DNA of 64,000 nucleotides from Escarpia spicata (Eukaryota; Annelida; Polychaeta; Sabellida; Siboglinidae), in NCBI GenBank assembly GCA_963995525.1, contig OZ023214.1:56070841-56134840 (forward strand), given 5' to 3'. A model generated the notes under the pieces. It was not told the DNA's origin, ran no database searches, and saw only the letters and a list, made by a program, of their open reading frames with translations. Both the position numbers and the translations under genes were made by a program. Shown in pieces: positions 50,361-61,477 of this stretch. Position 1 is the first letter of the stretch, and each line of letters opens with the position of its first letter.

Positions 50361-53300
50361 GTGGAGAGAATAGTGAGATGGGTGGATTGCGTACAGAGGT
50401 CTGGAGGGAGTGGGAGAGGAAAATGAGTGTGAAAGTAGAAGAGAGTGAGACGGTTGGTGGAGAGAACAGTGAGATGGGTGGATTGTGTAGACAGGTCTGG
50501 AGGGAGAGGGAGAGGAGAATGAGGGTGAAAGTAAAAGGGAGTGAGACGGTTGGTGGAGAGAACAGTGAGATGGGTGAATTGTGTAGAGAGGTTTGGAGAG
50601 AGTGGTGGAGAAGAATGAGGGTGAAAGTAAAAGGGAGTGAGACGGTTGGTGGAGGGAACAGTGAGATGGGTGGATTGTGTAGAGAGGTCTGGAGGGAGTG
50701 GGAGAGGAGAATGAGGGTGAAAGTAAAAGGGAGTGAGACGGTTGATGGAGAGAACAGTGAGATGGGTGGATTGTGTAGAGAGGTCTGGAGGGAGTGAGAG
50801 AGGAGAATGAGGGTGAAAGTAAAAGGGAGTGAGACGGTTGGTGGAGAGAACAGTGAGATGGGTGGATTGTGTAGAGAGGTCTGGAGGGAGTGGGAGAGGA
50901 GAATGAGGGTGAAAGTAAAAGGGAGTGAGACGGTTGGTAGAGAGAACAGTGAGATGGGTGGATTGCAAAAGGGAGTGAGACGGTTGGTGGAGAGAACAGT
51001 GAGATGGGTGGATTGTGTAGAGAGGTCTGGAGGGAGTGGGAGAGGAGAATGAGGGTGAAAGTAAAAGGGAATGAGACGGTTGGTGGAGAGAACAGTGAGA
51101 TGGGTGGATTTCATACAGAGGTCTGGAGGGAGTGGGAGAGGAGAATGAGGGTGAAAGTAAAAGGGAGTGAGACGGTTGGTGGAAAGAACAGTGAGATGGG
51201 TGGATTGTGTAAAGAGGTCTGGAGGGAGTGGGAGAGGAGAATGAGGGTGAAAGTAGAAGGGAGTGTGACGGTTGGTGGAGGGAACAGTGAGATGGGTGGA
51301 TTGTGTAGAGAGGTCTGGAGGAAGTGGGAGAGGAGAATGAGGGTGAAAGTAAAAGGGAGTGAGACAGTTGGTGGAGAGAACAGTGAGATGGGTGGATTGT
51401 GTAGAGAGGTCTGGAGGGAGTGAGAGAGGAGAATGAGGGTGAAAGTAAAAGTGAGTGAGACGGTTGGTGGAGAGAACAGCGAGATGGGTGGATTGTGTAG
51501 AGAGGTCTGGAGGAAATGGGAGAGGAGAATGAGGGTGAAAGTAAAAGGGAGTGAGACGGTTGGTGGAGGGAACAGTGACATGGGTGGATTGTGTAGAGAG
51601 GTCTGGAGTGAGTGGGAGAGGAGAATGAGGGTGAAAGTAAAAGGGAGTGAGACAGTTGGTGGAGAGAACAGTGAGATGGGTGGATTGTGTAGAGAGGTCT
51701 GGAGGGAGTGGGAGAGGAGAATGAGGGTGAAAGTAGACGGGAGTGAGACGGTTAGTGGAGGGAACAGTGAGATGGGTGGATTGTGTAGAGAGGTCTGGAG
51801 GGAGTGGGAGAGGAGAATGAGGGTGAAAGTAAAAGGGAGTGAGACGGTTGATGGAGAGAACAGTGAGATGGGTGGAATGTGTAGAGAGGTCTGGAGGGAG
51901 TGAGAGAGGAGAATGAGGGTGAAAGTAAAAGGGAGTGAGACGGTTGGTGGAGAGAACAGCGAGATGGGTGGATTGTGTAGAGAGGTCTGGAGGGAATGGG
52001 AGAGGAGAATGAGGGTGAAAGTAAAAGGGAGTGAGACGGTTGGTGGAGGGAACAGTGACATGGGTGGATTGTGTAGAGAGGTCTGGAGTGAGTGGGAGAG
52101 GAGAATGAGGGTGAAAGTAAAAGGGAGTGAGACAGTTGGTGGAGAGAACAGTGAGATGGGTGGATTGTGTAGAGAGGTCTGGAGGGAGTGGGAGAGGAGA
52201 ATGAGGGTGAAAGTAAAAGGGAGTGAGACGGTTGGTGGAGAGAACAGTGAGATGGGTGGATTGTGTAGAGAGGTCTGGAGGGAGTGGGAGAGGAGAATGA
52301 GGGTGAAAGTAGAAGGGAGTGAGACGGTTAGTGGAGGGAACAGTGAGATGGGTGGATTGTGTAGAGAGGTCTGGAGGGAGTGGGAGAGGAGAATGAGGGT
52401 GAAAGTAAAAGGGAGTGAGACGGTTGATGGAGAGAACAGTGAGATGGGTGGATTGTGTAGAGAGGTCTGGAGGGAGTGAGAGAGGAGAATGAGGGTGAAA
52501 GTAAAAGGGAGTGAGACGGTTGGTGGAGAGAACAGTGAGATGGGTGGATTGTGTAGAGAGGTCTGGAGGGAGTGGGAGAGGAGAATGAGGGTGAAAGTAA
52601 AAGGGAGTGAGACGGTTGGTAGAGAGAACAGTGAGATGGGTGGATTGCATAGAGAGGTCTGGAGGGAGTGGGAGAGGAGAATGAGGGTGAAAGTAAAAGG
52701 GAGTGAGACGGTTGGTGGAGAGAACAGTGAGATGGGTGGATTGTGTAGAGAGGTCTGGAGGGAGTGAGAGAGGAGATTGAGGGTGAAAGTAAAAGGGAGT
52801 GAGACGGTTGGTGGAGAGAACAGTGAGATGGGTGGATTGCGTACAGTTGTCTGGAGGGAGTGGGAGAGGAGAATGAGTGTGAAAGTAGAAGGGAGTGAGA
52901 CGTTTGGTGGAGAGAACAGTGAGATGGGTGGATTGTGTAGAGAGGTCTGGAGGGAGTGGTAGAGGAGAATGAGGGTGAAAGTAAAAGGGAGTGAGACGGT
53001 TGTTTGAGAGAACAGTGAGATGGGTGGATTGTGTAGAGAGGTCTGGAGGGAGTGGTAGAGGAGAATGAGGGTGAAAGTAAAAGGGAGTGAGACAGTTGGT
53101 GGAGAGAACAGTGAGATGGGTGGATTGCATAGAGAGGTCTGGAGTGAGTGGGAGAGGAGAATGAGGGTGAAAGTAAAATGGTGTGAGACGGTTGGTGGAG
53201 AGAACAGTGAGATGGGTGGATTGTGTAGAGAGGTCTGGAGGGAGTGAGAGAGGAGAATGAGGGTGAAAGTAGAAGGGAGTGAGACGGTCGGTGGCGAGAA

Positions 53301-54452
53301 CAGTGAGATGGGTGCATTGTATAGACAGGTCTGGAGGGAGTGGGAGAGGAGAATGAGGGTGAAAGTAAAAGGGAGTGAGACGGTTGGTGGAGGGAACAGT
53401 GAGATGGGTGGATTGTGTAGAGACGTCTGGAGGGAGTGGGAGAGGAGAATGAGGGTGAAAGTAAAAGGGAATGAGACGGTTGGTGGAGGGAACAGTGAGA
53501 TGGGTGGATTGTGTAGAGAGGTCTGGAGGGAGTGAGAGAGGAGAATGAGGGTGAAAGTAACAGGGAGTGAGACGGTTGGTGGAGAGAACAGTGAGATGGG
53601 TGGATTGTGTAGAGGGGTCTGGAGGGAGTGGTAGAGGAGAATGAGGGTGAAAGTAAAAGGGAGTGAGACGGTTGGTGGAGAGAACAGTGAGATGGGTGGA
53701 TTGCATAGAGAGGTCTGGAGGGAGTGGGAGAGGAGAATGAGGGTGAAAGTAAAAGGGAGTGAGACGGTTGGTGGAGAGAACAGTGAGATGGGTGGATTGC
53801 ATAGAGAGGTCTGGAGGGAGTGGGAGAGGAGAATGAGGGTGAAAGTAAAAGGGAGTGAGACGGTTGGTGGAGAGAACAGTGAGAAGGGTGGATTGTGTAG
53901 AGAGGTCTGGAGGGAGTGGGAGAGGAGAATGAGAGTGAAAGTAAAAGGGAGTGAGACGGTTGGTGGAGAGAACAGTGAGATGGGTGGATTGTGTAGAGAG
54001 GTCTGGATGGAGTGGGAGAGGAGAATGAGAGTGAAAGTAAAATGGAGTGAGACGGCTGGTGGAGAGAACCGTGAAAGAACAGTGGGGGAAAGAAAACATA
54101 AATTGAGGACCAGTATTGAGGCTTGCCGGATTTCCAGGGAAAAGAAGAGGAACATCTGTTGTCATGACACAATGAACATGGCAAACTTTTGTGTAAGTAA
54201 TCTATTACAGGAACACCAAATTTATGAACTACAAAATCCCTATTGTAACCTTTACCAGTTTGCAAATTGCTAAATTCTTGCAACATTTCTCACAATTCTG
54301 AAACAAAACAGTGTACAATATTTCACCAGCAAGTTTTGGTGTGGTCAATATATGACTGAAAACACAAACATGTTTCAGAAATGATATGCACAAAGTAGTT
54401 TTTTATGCCATGCAAGTATCAACACAAAGTTGCTCATTACTGCCATTTTTTG

Positions 54453-54548
54453 CATATTACAACTACATACATGTTACAACTACATACATATTACAACTAC
54501 ATACATATTACAACTACATACATATTACAACTACATACCCCCCCCCCC
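54453..54548 (+). repeat. Five 17-bp repeats plus an 11-C tract
   Basis: ACATATTACAACTACAT-type 17-mers run five times from 54453 to 54537, the second with G for A. An uninterrupted run of 11 C follows at 54538-54548. Confidence 0.92.
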
Positions 54549-54964
54549 GGGTGCATATGTGTGTATACTGTTTATGTAATAAAAAATTATATTTTTGTAT
54601 CAATGATTTTAAATATTTTTTATGTAGTGTTAATTTTACAGAACTTTGTCGACAAGGTTTGCCAATGATTGTATCATTGGTTTCATCCTACTCTGATTAT
54701 TTATGTAACCAGAAAACAAACTAACATTTTCAAACAAGTAACAAAACCACAACTTTAATAAGTACAGAAAAACACTTAAATGCTGCTATTGGGGCAAACA
54801 CAGAATTAGCTTTAATTTGTGTATCTTTATCATGGGAAACTTCCAAATTATTCTTATATTCATCAGAAAACAGATTATTCATACAGGTAGTTTAATTTAA
54901 CATAACTCCTTGGACACTGACTTTAAGTGGTTTTCATGCATATGTAAACACAGGCAGATGTTAA

Positions 54965-55006
54965 TTACGTGGATTTCATCATGCAGCAAATGCAGCAAAC
55001 AGCCAT
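54965..55006 (-). CDS. Possible terminal fragment of the Cys-rich gene
   Basis: On the minus strand, MAVCCICCMMKST and a stop follow an AG. The CCxCCMM pattern resembles the tail encoded by the exons at 58413-58568 and 57962-58051. However, the available acceptors would enter in phase 1 or 2, while the last confident exon ends in phase 0. An unseen exon would be needed. Weak candidate only. Confidence 0.15.
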   Translation of the reverse strand: MAVCCICCMMKST

Positions 55007-55534
55007 AACTATACTTCAGGGACATTAATGCTTGAAACACAAGTACTGCAGGAATACAGGTAGTGTGGGGAAACTTGAATGCTAAGCTTGTTTAAACACA
55101 TCTTTTCATCAAGAACTGTGCAACCTGTAGAAACCATTAATACACAAAACATTAAATATATGATACCAATAACTCTTTGACTGGCATATCCACAGCTTCT
55201 CTGATCACCTAACATGTGGAGAAACAAAATAGCATACCAACAATATATTTTAAAGACCTCATTTTCATTTGTAACAATATAAATAATGTTCTTGTTTAGT
55301 ATGATGCATCATGCATAATATAATGCTCTTAGCATTGCATAATAAACATAATTACATGAAGAAATGTATTTCATGGGTGTTTATTACTATTACTATTATG
55401 TATTCATGTGATAACTTATGTGTCTTGAGATTAGGATGTGGAGCTTATCTGTGTAAGTATGACAGAACTTTTTTGCCTGCTTATTGGGTATTTCATAGTA
55501 CACTGTTATGTTTATGTGTTTGATGTATTGTATT

Positions 55535-57930
55535 GACTGGACACAGTGCTGTGTATACAAGACTGGACACAGTGCTGTGTATACAAGACTGGACACAGTG
55601 CTGTGTATACAAGACTGGACACAGTGCTGTGTATACAAGACTGGACACAGTGCTGTGTATACAAGACTGGACACAGTGCTGTGTATACAAGACTGGACAC
55701 AGTGCTGTGTATAGAAGTCAGGACACAGTGCTGTGTACACAAGACTGGACACAGTGCTGTGTATACAAGACTGGACACAGTGCTGTGTATACAAGACTGG
55801 ACACAGTGCTGTGTATACAAGACTGGACACAGTGCTGTGTATACAAGACTGGACACAGTGCTGTGTATACAAGACTGGACACAGTGCTGTGTATACAAGA
55901 CTGGACACAGTGCTGTGTATACAAGACTGGACACAGTGCTGTGTATACAAGACTGGACACAGTGCTGTGTATACAAGACTGGACACAGTGCTGTGTATAC
56001 AAGACTGGACACAGTGCTGTGTATAGAAGTCAGGACACAGTGCTATGTACACAAGACTGGACACAGTGCTGTGTATACAAGACTGGACACAGTGCTGTGT
56101 ATACAAGACTGGACACAGTGCTGTGTATAGAAGTCAGGACACAGTGCTGTGTACACAAGACTGGACACAGTGCTGTGTATACAAGACTGGACACAGTGCT
56201 GTGTATACAAGACTGAACACAGTGATGTGTATACAAGACTGGACACAGTGCTGTGTATACAAGACTGGACACAGTGCTGTGTATAGAAGACTGAACACAG
56301 TGATGTGTACACAAGACTGGACACAGTGCTGTGTATACAAGACTGAACACAGTGCTGTGTATACAAGACTGGACACAGTGCTGTGTATACAAGACTGAAC
56401 ACAGTGATGTGTACACAAGACTGGACACAGTGCTGTGTATAGAAGACTGGACTCAGTGCTGTGTATAGAAGACTGGACACAGTGCCGTGTATACAAGACT
56501 GGACACAGTGCTGTGTATACAAGACTGGACACAGTGCTATGTATAGAAGACTGGACACAGTGCTGTGTATACAAGACAGGACACAGTGCTGTGTATAGAA
56601 GACTGGACACAGTGCCGTGTATACAAGACTGGACACAGTGCTATGTATACAAGACTGGACACAGTGCTATGTATACAAGACTGGACACAGTGCTGTGTAT
56701 ACAAGACTGGACACAGTGCTGTGTATAGAAGACAGGACACAGTGCTGTGTACACAAGACTGGACACAGCGCTGTGTATACAAGACTGGACATAGTGCTGT
56801 GTATACAAGACTGGACACAGTGCTGTGTACACAAGACTGGACACAGTGCTATGTATACAAAACTGGACACAGTGCTGTGTATACAAGACTGGACACAGTG
56901 CTGTGTATAGAAGTCAGGACACAGTGCTATGTACACAAGACTGGACACAGTGCTGTGTATACAAGACTGGACACAGTGCTGTGTATACAAGACTGAACAC
57001 AGTGCTGTGTATACAAGGCTGGACACAGTGCTGTGTACAGAAGACTGGACACAGTGCTGTGTATACAAGACTGAACACAGTGCTGTGTATACAAGGCTGG
57101 ACACAGTGCTGTGTATAGAAGACTGGACACAGTGCTGTGTATAGAAGACTGGACACAGTGCTGTGTATAGAAGACTGGACTCAGTGCTGTGTATAGAAGA
57201 CTGGACACAGTGCCGTGTATACAAGACTGGACACAGTGCCGTGTATACAAGACTGGACACAGTGCCGTGTATACAAGACTGGACACAGTGCTGTGTATAC
57301 AAGACTGGACACAGTGCTGTGTATACAAGACTGGACACAGTATTATGTATATAAGACTGGACACAGTGCTGTGTATACAAGCCTGGACACAGTGCTGTGC
57401 ATACAAGACTGGACACAGTGCTGTGTATAGAAGCCTGGACACAGTGCCGTGTATACAAGACTGGACACAGTGCCGTGTATACAAGACTGGACACAGTGCC
57501 GTGTATACAAGACTGGACACAGTGCCGTGTATACAAGACTGGACACAGTGCCGTGTATACAAGACTGGACACAGTGCCGTGTATACAAGACTGGACACAG
57601 TGCTGTGTATACAAGACTGGACACAGTGCTGTGTATAGAAGCCTGGACACAGTGCTGTGTATACAAGACTGGACACAGTGCCGTGTATACAAGACTGGAC
57701 ACAGTGCCGTGTATACAAGACTGGACACAGTGCTGTGTATACAAGACTGGACACAGTGCTGTGTATACAAGACTGGACACAGTACTACGTATATAAGACT
57801 GGACACAGTGCTGTGTATACAAGCCTGGACACAGTGCTGTGTATACAAGACTGGACACAGTGCTGTGTATAGAAGCCTGGACACAGTGCTGTGTATACAA
57901 GACTGGACACAGTGCTGTGTATACAAGACA
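55535..57930 (+). repeat. 26-bp minisatellite (~92 copies)
   Basis: The unit begins GACTGGACACAGTGCTGTGT followed by ATACAA. It contains the imperfect dyad ACACAGTGCTGTGT and the palindrome GTATAC. Variants (GAAGTCAGG, GTACACAA, GTGCCGTG, AAGCCTGG) are clustered, and a rare GTATATAAGACTGG variant recurs about 442 bp apart (~57346 and ~57788), a 17-unit higher-order step. Since 26 is not a multiple of three, all frames give the same 26-residue cycle; these open frames are not genes. It lies immediately downstream of the GTAAGT donor at 57961 on the minus strand, so probably within an intron. Confidence 0.98.
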
Positions 57931-57961
57931 TTTAGCACACAAAAAGAATGTTGTCACTTAC

Positions 57962-58051
57962 ATCACACAGTGGCTCATCGCTGTAGCAGCACTGGCAGCA
58001 CTCATTGTCCATGCAGCACTGGCACATTATTATGTCAGCACAATCCATTCT
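57962..58051 (-). CDS. Cys-rich transmembrane protein, internal exon (second Cys-rich exon)
   Basis: Minus-strand exon of 90 nt, 30 codons, phase 0 at both ends. The acceptor is TGTTTGCAG and the donor is GTAAGTGAC, both strong. The translation runs RMDCADIIMCQCCMDNEC then CQCCYSDEPLCD and has 9 Cys in 30 residues. It follows in frame from the exon at 58413-58568. The intron after it contains the 26-bp minisatellite, and the rest of the gene is not found with confidence. Paired Cys on short spacers suggest a metal-binding or palmitoylated cytoplasmic tail; this is inference. Confidence 0.62.
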
Positions 58052-58412
58052 CTGCAAACACATCAATCAAACAATATTTATTTCCAACAAACCATGCAAA
58101 TTCCACAAAAATAATAATACAAAATGATGTGTGTCAGGAATGAACCAGTACAACACATCACAACTTTATTCTGATCCACAATTACATTGGTTTTTGAACA
58201 GACATTACAATAACATCAGAGACGGGGGAAGAGGTCGGACGACAACATCCGGGGGTGGACTGGCTTCATCTTCGGCACCTTCCAGAGGGCATAAGAAAAT
58301 CGAAAGAGATGGCGGTAGCTGTCAGGAAGTCAACAGTGGTGCACCAATGACCGCTTGGTTGTGACAGTGAGAGATATTAACATCAATACTATACATTTTA
58401 AATTGTACTGAC
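58052..58412 (-). other. Intron with a GC-rich block
   Basis: Between the two Cys-rich exons. About 58200-58350 is much more GC-rich than the flanks. It has a possible acceptor (TTCCTGACAG), and a phase-0 reading that begins LPPSLSIFLCPLEG and stops after 38 codons. That could be an alternative terminal exon, but the direct splice between the flanking exons keeps the frame and the Cys pattern, so it is treated here as intronic. Confidence 0.35.
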
Positions 58413-58568
58413 CCTGCGAGTGGGGCAGATCGAGTCGCAGCAGGCCTCCATGTCCGGTGAGGCGCAGCAGTTACAGTACATCATGCAGCACTCGCCGCAG
58501 TTACAGCAGTCTAGACCCTCGCCTTCCCCGCAGCACAGACAGCAGGTCTCACTGAACACCCCACGATC
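58413..58568 (-). CDS. Cys-rich transmembrane protein, main Cys-rich exon
   Basis: Minus-strand exon of 156 nt, 52 codons, phase 0 at both ends. The acceptor is ATATATGTGCCAG and the donor GTCAGT. The translation starts DRGVFSETCCLCCGEG and includes CCNCGECCMMYCNCC and DMEACCDSICPTRR: 15 Cys in 52 residues. GC content is far above the flanking introns, and synonymous-type codon use looks like real coding sequence. The spacing, especially DMEACCDS, is reminiscent of the I-mfa (MDFI/MDFIC) Cys-rich domain, where DACCES-type motifs occur. However, the match is partial, so no symbol is given. Confidence 0.7.
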
Positions 58569-59285
58569 CTGGCACATATATATAGGTATGTGTTATATTA
58601 ATATACTGCATATGGTAAATGAATACAAAATAAAGTATTAAAATAACATAAAATTGTGTACACATAGTGAGTCAATAACTAAAATTAAATGAGTCAATAA
58701 TTAAAATTATGAAATCTGTTTGTGGTTATCTGGTAGATTTAGTGCCAGGATACGATCAAACCCTCTGTAATTTAACACAACACTAGGTCAAACATCCTAG
58801 CCCCCGGGTAAAAACCCTGTTAAAAATAACACAAAACACTGATGTAGAAAAAGATAAATTCAAATGGCCAAAAATGTGCAACCATTTCAGCGAAAGGGAT
58901 AATTGGTATATTGCAAACCAATCCCAAAATGACCTAGAGGGGTTCTGATGTAAGGGTTTTGGTTTAAAGCATGTTTGTCCTAGAAGGGTTGTGGCATAGA
59001 CCTAACTGCAGAGTGCAACACCTGATACTCTAGACACAAGTCACTTGTGCCTAATTTGTCGTGGTGGATATTTGTATAGAATAGTCTTCGTGCATTAATT
59101 GCAGCATGGCTAAATGCTTCCCAGAGAAGTCGAGATGGTGTTCAACTGAACAGGTCTGCCAGGGAGTAACATGCTTCGAGCAGTCCTAAGGACTGGATAC
59201 CGAGTTATATAAGAAGTTATCTTTTTTACTTTTAATAGTAATTTGAGGGATGTACATCAAGAGAAAGAAGGAAGTGTAAACGTAC
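58569..59285 (-). other. Intron of the Cys-rich transmembrane gene
   Basis: AT-rich, bounded by a GTACGT donor (59285 side) and an AG acceptor (58569 side). I see no repeat or RNA gene inside. Confidence 0.55.
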
Positions 59286-59396
59286 CATGAGATACTGCCT
59301 GAGGATGAGAAGAAGTCCGACTATGACGATGTAGCATCCAATCGCAATCGAGATAATGGCTGCAGTTGGCAGTGTCTGAGTCGGTGCAATTGACGT
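59286..59396 (-). CDS. Cys-rich transmembrane protein, transmembrane exon
   Basis: Minus-strand exon of 111 nt, 37 codons, phase 0 at both ends. The acceptor is CACTCTTGCAG and the donor GTACGT. It starts TSIAPTQTLPT; a continuous hydrophobic segment follows at residues 12-32 (containing IISIAIGCYIVIVGLLL), then RQYLM and, across the splice, DR. The arginines just after the helix predict that the Cys-rich tail is cytoplasmic and the Thr/Pro-rich N-side is outside. The exon joins in frame to 58413-58568. The upstream part is uncertain: the exon at 63880-63954 would fit in phase 0, while a well-spliced-looking block at 59583-59653 would not. Confidence 0.62.
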
Positions 59397-59582
59397 CTGC
59401 AAGAGTGAACGCAGTACCAAAGTATGTGTTTTATTGTGTAAGGGATATTCTGAGATTTCAACCATTGATATATCTGAATGTTATTGGTAGAAACTCTCTA
59501 TGAAATATACCTGCAGACATGAAACTGGTTGCTCCATTTTAGAATAAAATACATAAATATTATTTGAAAAGTATACTCACTG

Positions 59583-59653
59583 TACATGGCTAATATATTT
59601 GGAGATGAGGCCAGAAACGAGCTGCCAGTTTTATATGGTGGTAGTGTGGACAC
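59583..59653 (-). other. Exon-like block with good splice borders but wrong phase
   Basis: On the minus strand, CTACTTCTAG precedes ATTTTGGTGTCC, and ATGTACA is followed by GTGAGTAT. One frame is open (24 residues containing PYKTGSSFLA) but ends in phase 1, and the transmembrane exon needs phase 0. It could be an untranslated or alternative exon, or chance. It lies next to the 3' end of the LINE. Confidence 0.2.
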
Positions 59654-59679
59654 CAAAATCTAGAAGTAGAACACTTAAT

Positions 59680-60350
59680 TTTAACAAGTTTGCCACCCAC
59701 AGAATTAACTCTAGATGGCAGGGGGACAAGGAATTGAGAGTTTAACCCTTTTTATCTATGTGTATCCCGCTCTTCTGAGGAATGTGACAATTTTATTTTT
59801 AAACATACAGTGTATTCACGCTACTAGCACCAACACAATCAGCAGATAATCTGTTCCAATCATTTAGTCCTTTGTGAAAATTAGAACTTTCTTATATCTA
59901 ATATACACTGCTCCTTTGCTAATGTAATGTCACGTCCTCTAGTCCTTCAATCTTTCTTAACTGAGAAAAAATATTTCTATCAATATTTTCATAACCATTC
60001 AGTATTTTAAACACTTCTATCTGATCTCCTCTCAATCTCCTGGTCTCTAGTGTTGTAAAACCACATTATTTTAGGCATATTTCGTAATTAAGATCTGCAA
60101 GTTTTTGTATCATTTTAGTCACTCTCATCTGTACTCTCTAGCATATCTATGTCCTTCCTGCGATATGGCCTCCACGCTTGTATACTACATTCTAAATAAG
60201 GCCTAACTATTGTTTTGTACAGTGTACTATTAGTTATTTTTCCTTATAAGCTATATATTGCCTAATTAATCCAAGGATTGGATTTCCCTTTGAAGCTGCA
60301 ATTCCACACTGCTCTGAAACCTTCATATCAGCACTAATTGTTAACCTTAA
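59680..60350 (-). mobile_element. CR1-like LINE, 3' part (C-terminal domain and 3' end)
   Basis: Minus-strand continuation of the LINE at 61478-62790. From the TTAA junction it reads LTISADMKVSEQCGIAASKG, then YKTIVRP-like and ERVQMRVTKMIQ, then TLETRRLRGDQIEVFKILNG near 60050, and NDWNRLSADCVGASSVN near 59830. This is the usual order at the C-terminus of CR1-group LINE proteins. Stops and shifts occur throughout. The 3' boundary near 59680 (GTGGCAAACTTG on the minus strand) is approximate. Confidence 0.88.
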
Positions 60351-61477
60351 GGTAGCTGCACTGGTTATTGTGTCAGTTGATTTTTTTCTTTATAGAACAT
60401 TAGTAGGTGTCAGTATATGAACATGTGTACTATTAAAAAACCAAGGTACTAGCGCCATATGTCACCAATCCGTCCTTTAAAAACTAGTATTTTTAGTGTG
60501 TTTGTGGTCCCTTTTCAGATTCTTGGAAACTGACGATGTTTCCATAGTGACGATCACGTGTGCGTCAGCCCAGTTCAAACATAAATTCATTCACCATGAA
60601 TGCAGATCATAATAGTCTGGTTATTCTCATGCCGCTATGCTGTTGTATTATAATTACCTAAATGCATAACGCTGTCAAATCATCAAATACTGGCGGTAGT
60701 TTTGTTTATTCTCCGATAATGCCCGACTTCAGCCACCATTTGCAATGACACATGACTGACCCCAGCAGGTGTCAATCAATCTTGTCTACCGCAACAAGTT
60801 CAACACATGGCCCTTTGTAACACAATCTCATGAGACAACTTGGCGGGAAAACTTTGGGGGGAAATCTCAGTAATAGAAGTGTCTGTCAAATTGTGTTGAC
60901 ATAAGCCACATGCCAATAAAAAAATCACATTTCTAAGCAAAAAACAAGCATCTGGTGACACTTTTGTTATCAGCAACAACCAGGAAGTATTACTTAATGT
61001 AACTTTTTATTAAAACTACAATACTTACAAAGCCATAACTTGGCATATGAACTCGACTTGTGTTTACCCAAAATTGCATGGGATGGTTTTATGTTTGGTG
61101 AAGGGGTCGTGCAAAAAATGCAGTACGGATTTTTTTGTCTTTCAACATTGTAGCAAAATGTTTATGAAGCTGTATCAAACTTAATATGCATTTGTTTTAA
61201 AAATAACCCGTAGGAATGTCACTAACATGTTTGTACTTATAACCATACAAATTTTTCTTTTGGGGAGTTTCTCAAAATGAAATAAAATGCCATGTTAAGG
61301 TGATTTTTGACATATTTATGAATTGTCTTTACGCATTTAAATATCTCTAAACAACATAAAAAATCTATTCTTTTTGGTCTGGAGTATTGTTTAGTATCTG
61401 AGGCAAACTCTGAAAAAATGGTTAGCTTATCTTCAAAACTGATATTAGAAGTGATTAATTCAAAAGAAGCAGCCACC
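60351..61477. mobile_element. Non-autonomous DNA transposon with TTAA target duplication, 1127 bp
   Basis: TTAA lies at both borders (60347-60350 and 61478-61481). The element starts GGTAGCTGC and ends GCAGCCACC, inverted repeats differing at one position. Removing the element and one TTAA rejoins the host LINE in frame: LSTILKEK, then a stop codon and LR, then LTISADMKVSEQ. TTAA duplication is the hallmark of the piggyBac superfamily, which makes that the likely mobiliser. No transposase is present. The open minus-strand frame at 61480-61237 has no recognised domain. Confidence 0.82.

Larger units (their letters stand above)
22577..54060 (+). repeat. Giant 96-bp minisatellite array (~31.5 kb, about 328 monomers)
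   Basis: The monomer starts GATGGGTGGATTGTGTAGAG and ends GGAGAGAACAGTGA, 96 bp. Counting a typical monomer gives 47 G and 3 C, and about 79% purine on the plus strand. Because 96 is divisible by three, protein-like frames persist. The plus frame reads GLCREVWREWERRMRVKVKG... and is stopped repeatedly by a common variant (GGGAGTGAGAGAGG). The minus strand is pyrimidine-rich and nearly lacks stops in all three frames. Interpreted as non-coding satellite DNA. Variants include TTTCGAACAGAGG, TTGCGTACAGAGG, TTGTGCAAAGAGAGG (+2 bp) and GTAGAGGTCTGG (-4 bp). Confidence 0.98.
54074..55534. other. Unassigned AT-rich interval between the two minisatellites
   Basis: Contains a 17-bp tandem repeat with a C tract and a very short Cys-rich minus-strand reading, listed separately. 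Otherwise I see no gene or repeat. If the Cys-rich gene continues leftward, this is intron or 3' flank. Confidence 0.4.

Noticed and set aside
35501..50968. Minus-strand open frame of more than 5100 codons (and others of 1872, 2074, 1554, 1361 and 1171 codons) within the 96-bp array
   Set aside because: All three minus frames are open because the strand is pyrimidine-rich and the period is divisible by three. The predicted proteins switch frame phase at indel monomers, are pure repeat, and have no non-repeat domain.
22578..54060. Plus-strand frames encoding GLCREVWREWERRMRVKVKG-type repeats
   Set aside because: A common monomer variant introduces a stop every few units, so no frame spans more than about 250 codons; no start, promoter or splice structure supports a repeat protein.
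54126..54286. Frames at the right edge of the 96-bp array extending into unique DNA
   Set aside because: They are run-offs of the array's open frame into flanking sequence, with no independent coding evidence.
22577..57930. CRISPR array
   Set aside because: The repeats are contiguous with no unique spacers, and the context is eukaryotic.
55396..57957. Overlapping open frames encoding YTRLDTVLCIQDWTQCC-like repeats on both strands
   Set aside because: The 26-bp unit lacks stops in most frames, so every frame cycles through the same 26 residues; this is composition, not coding.
59583..59653. Placing this block as the exon directly before the transmembrane exon
   Set aside because: Its only open frame ends in phase 1, while the transmembrane exon must be entered in phase 0; joining them would destroy the downstream frame.
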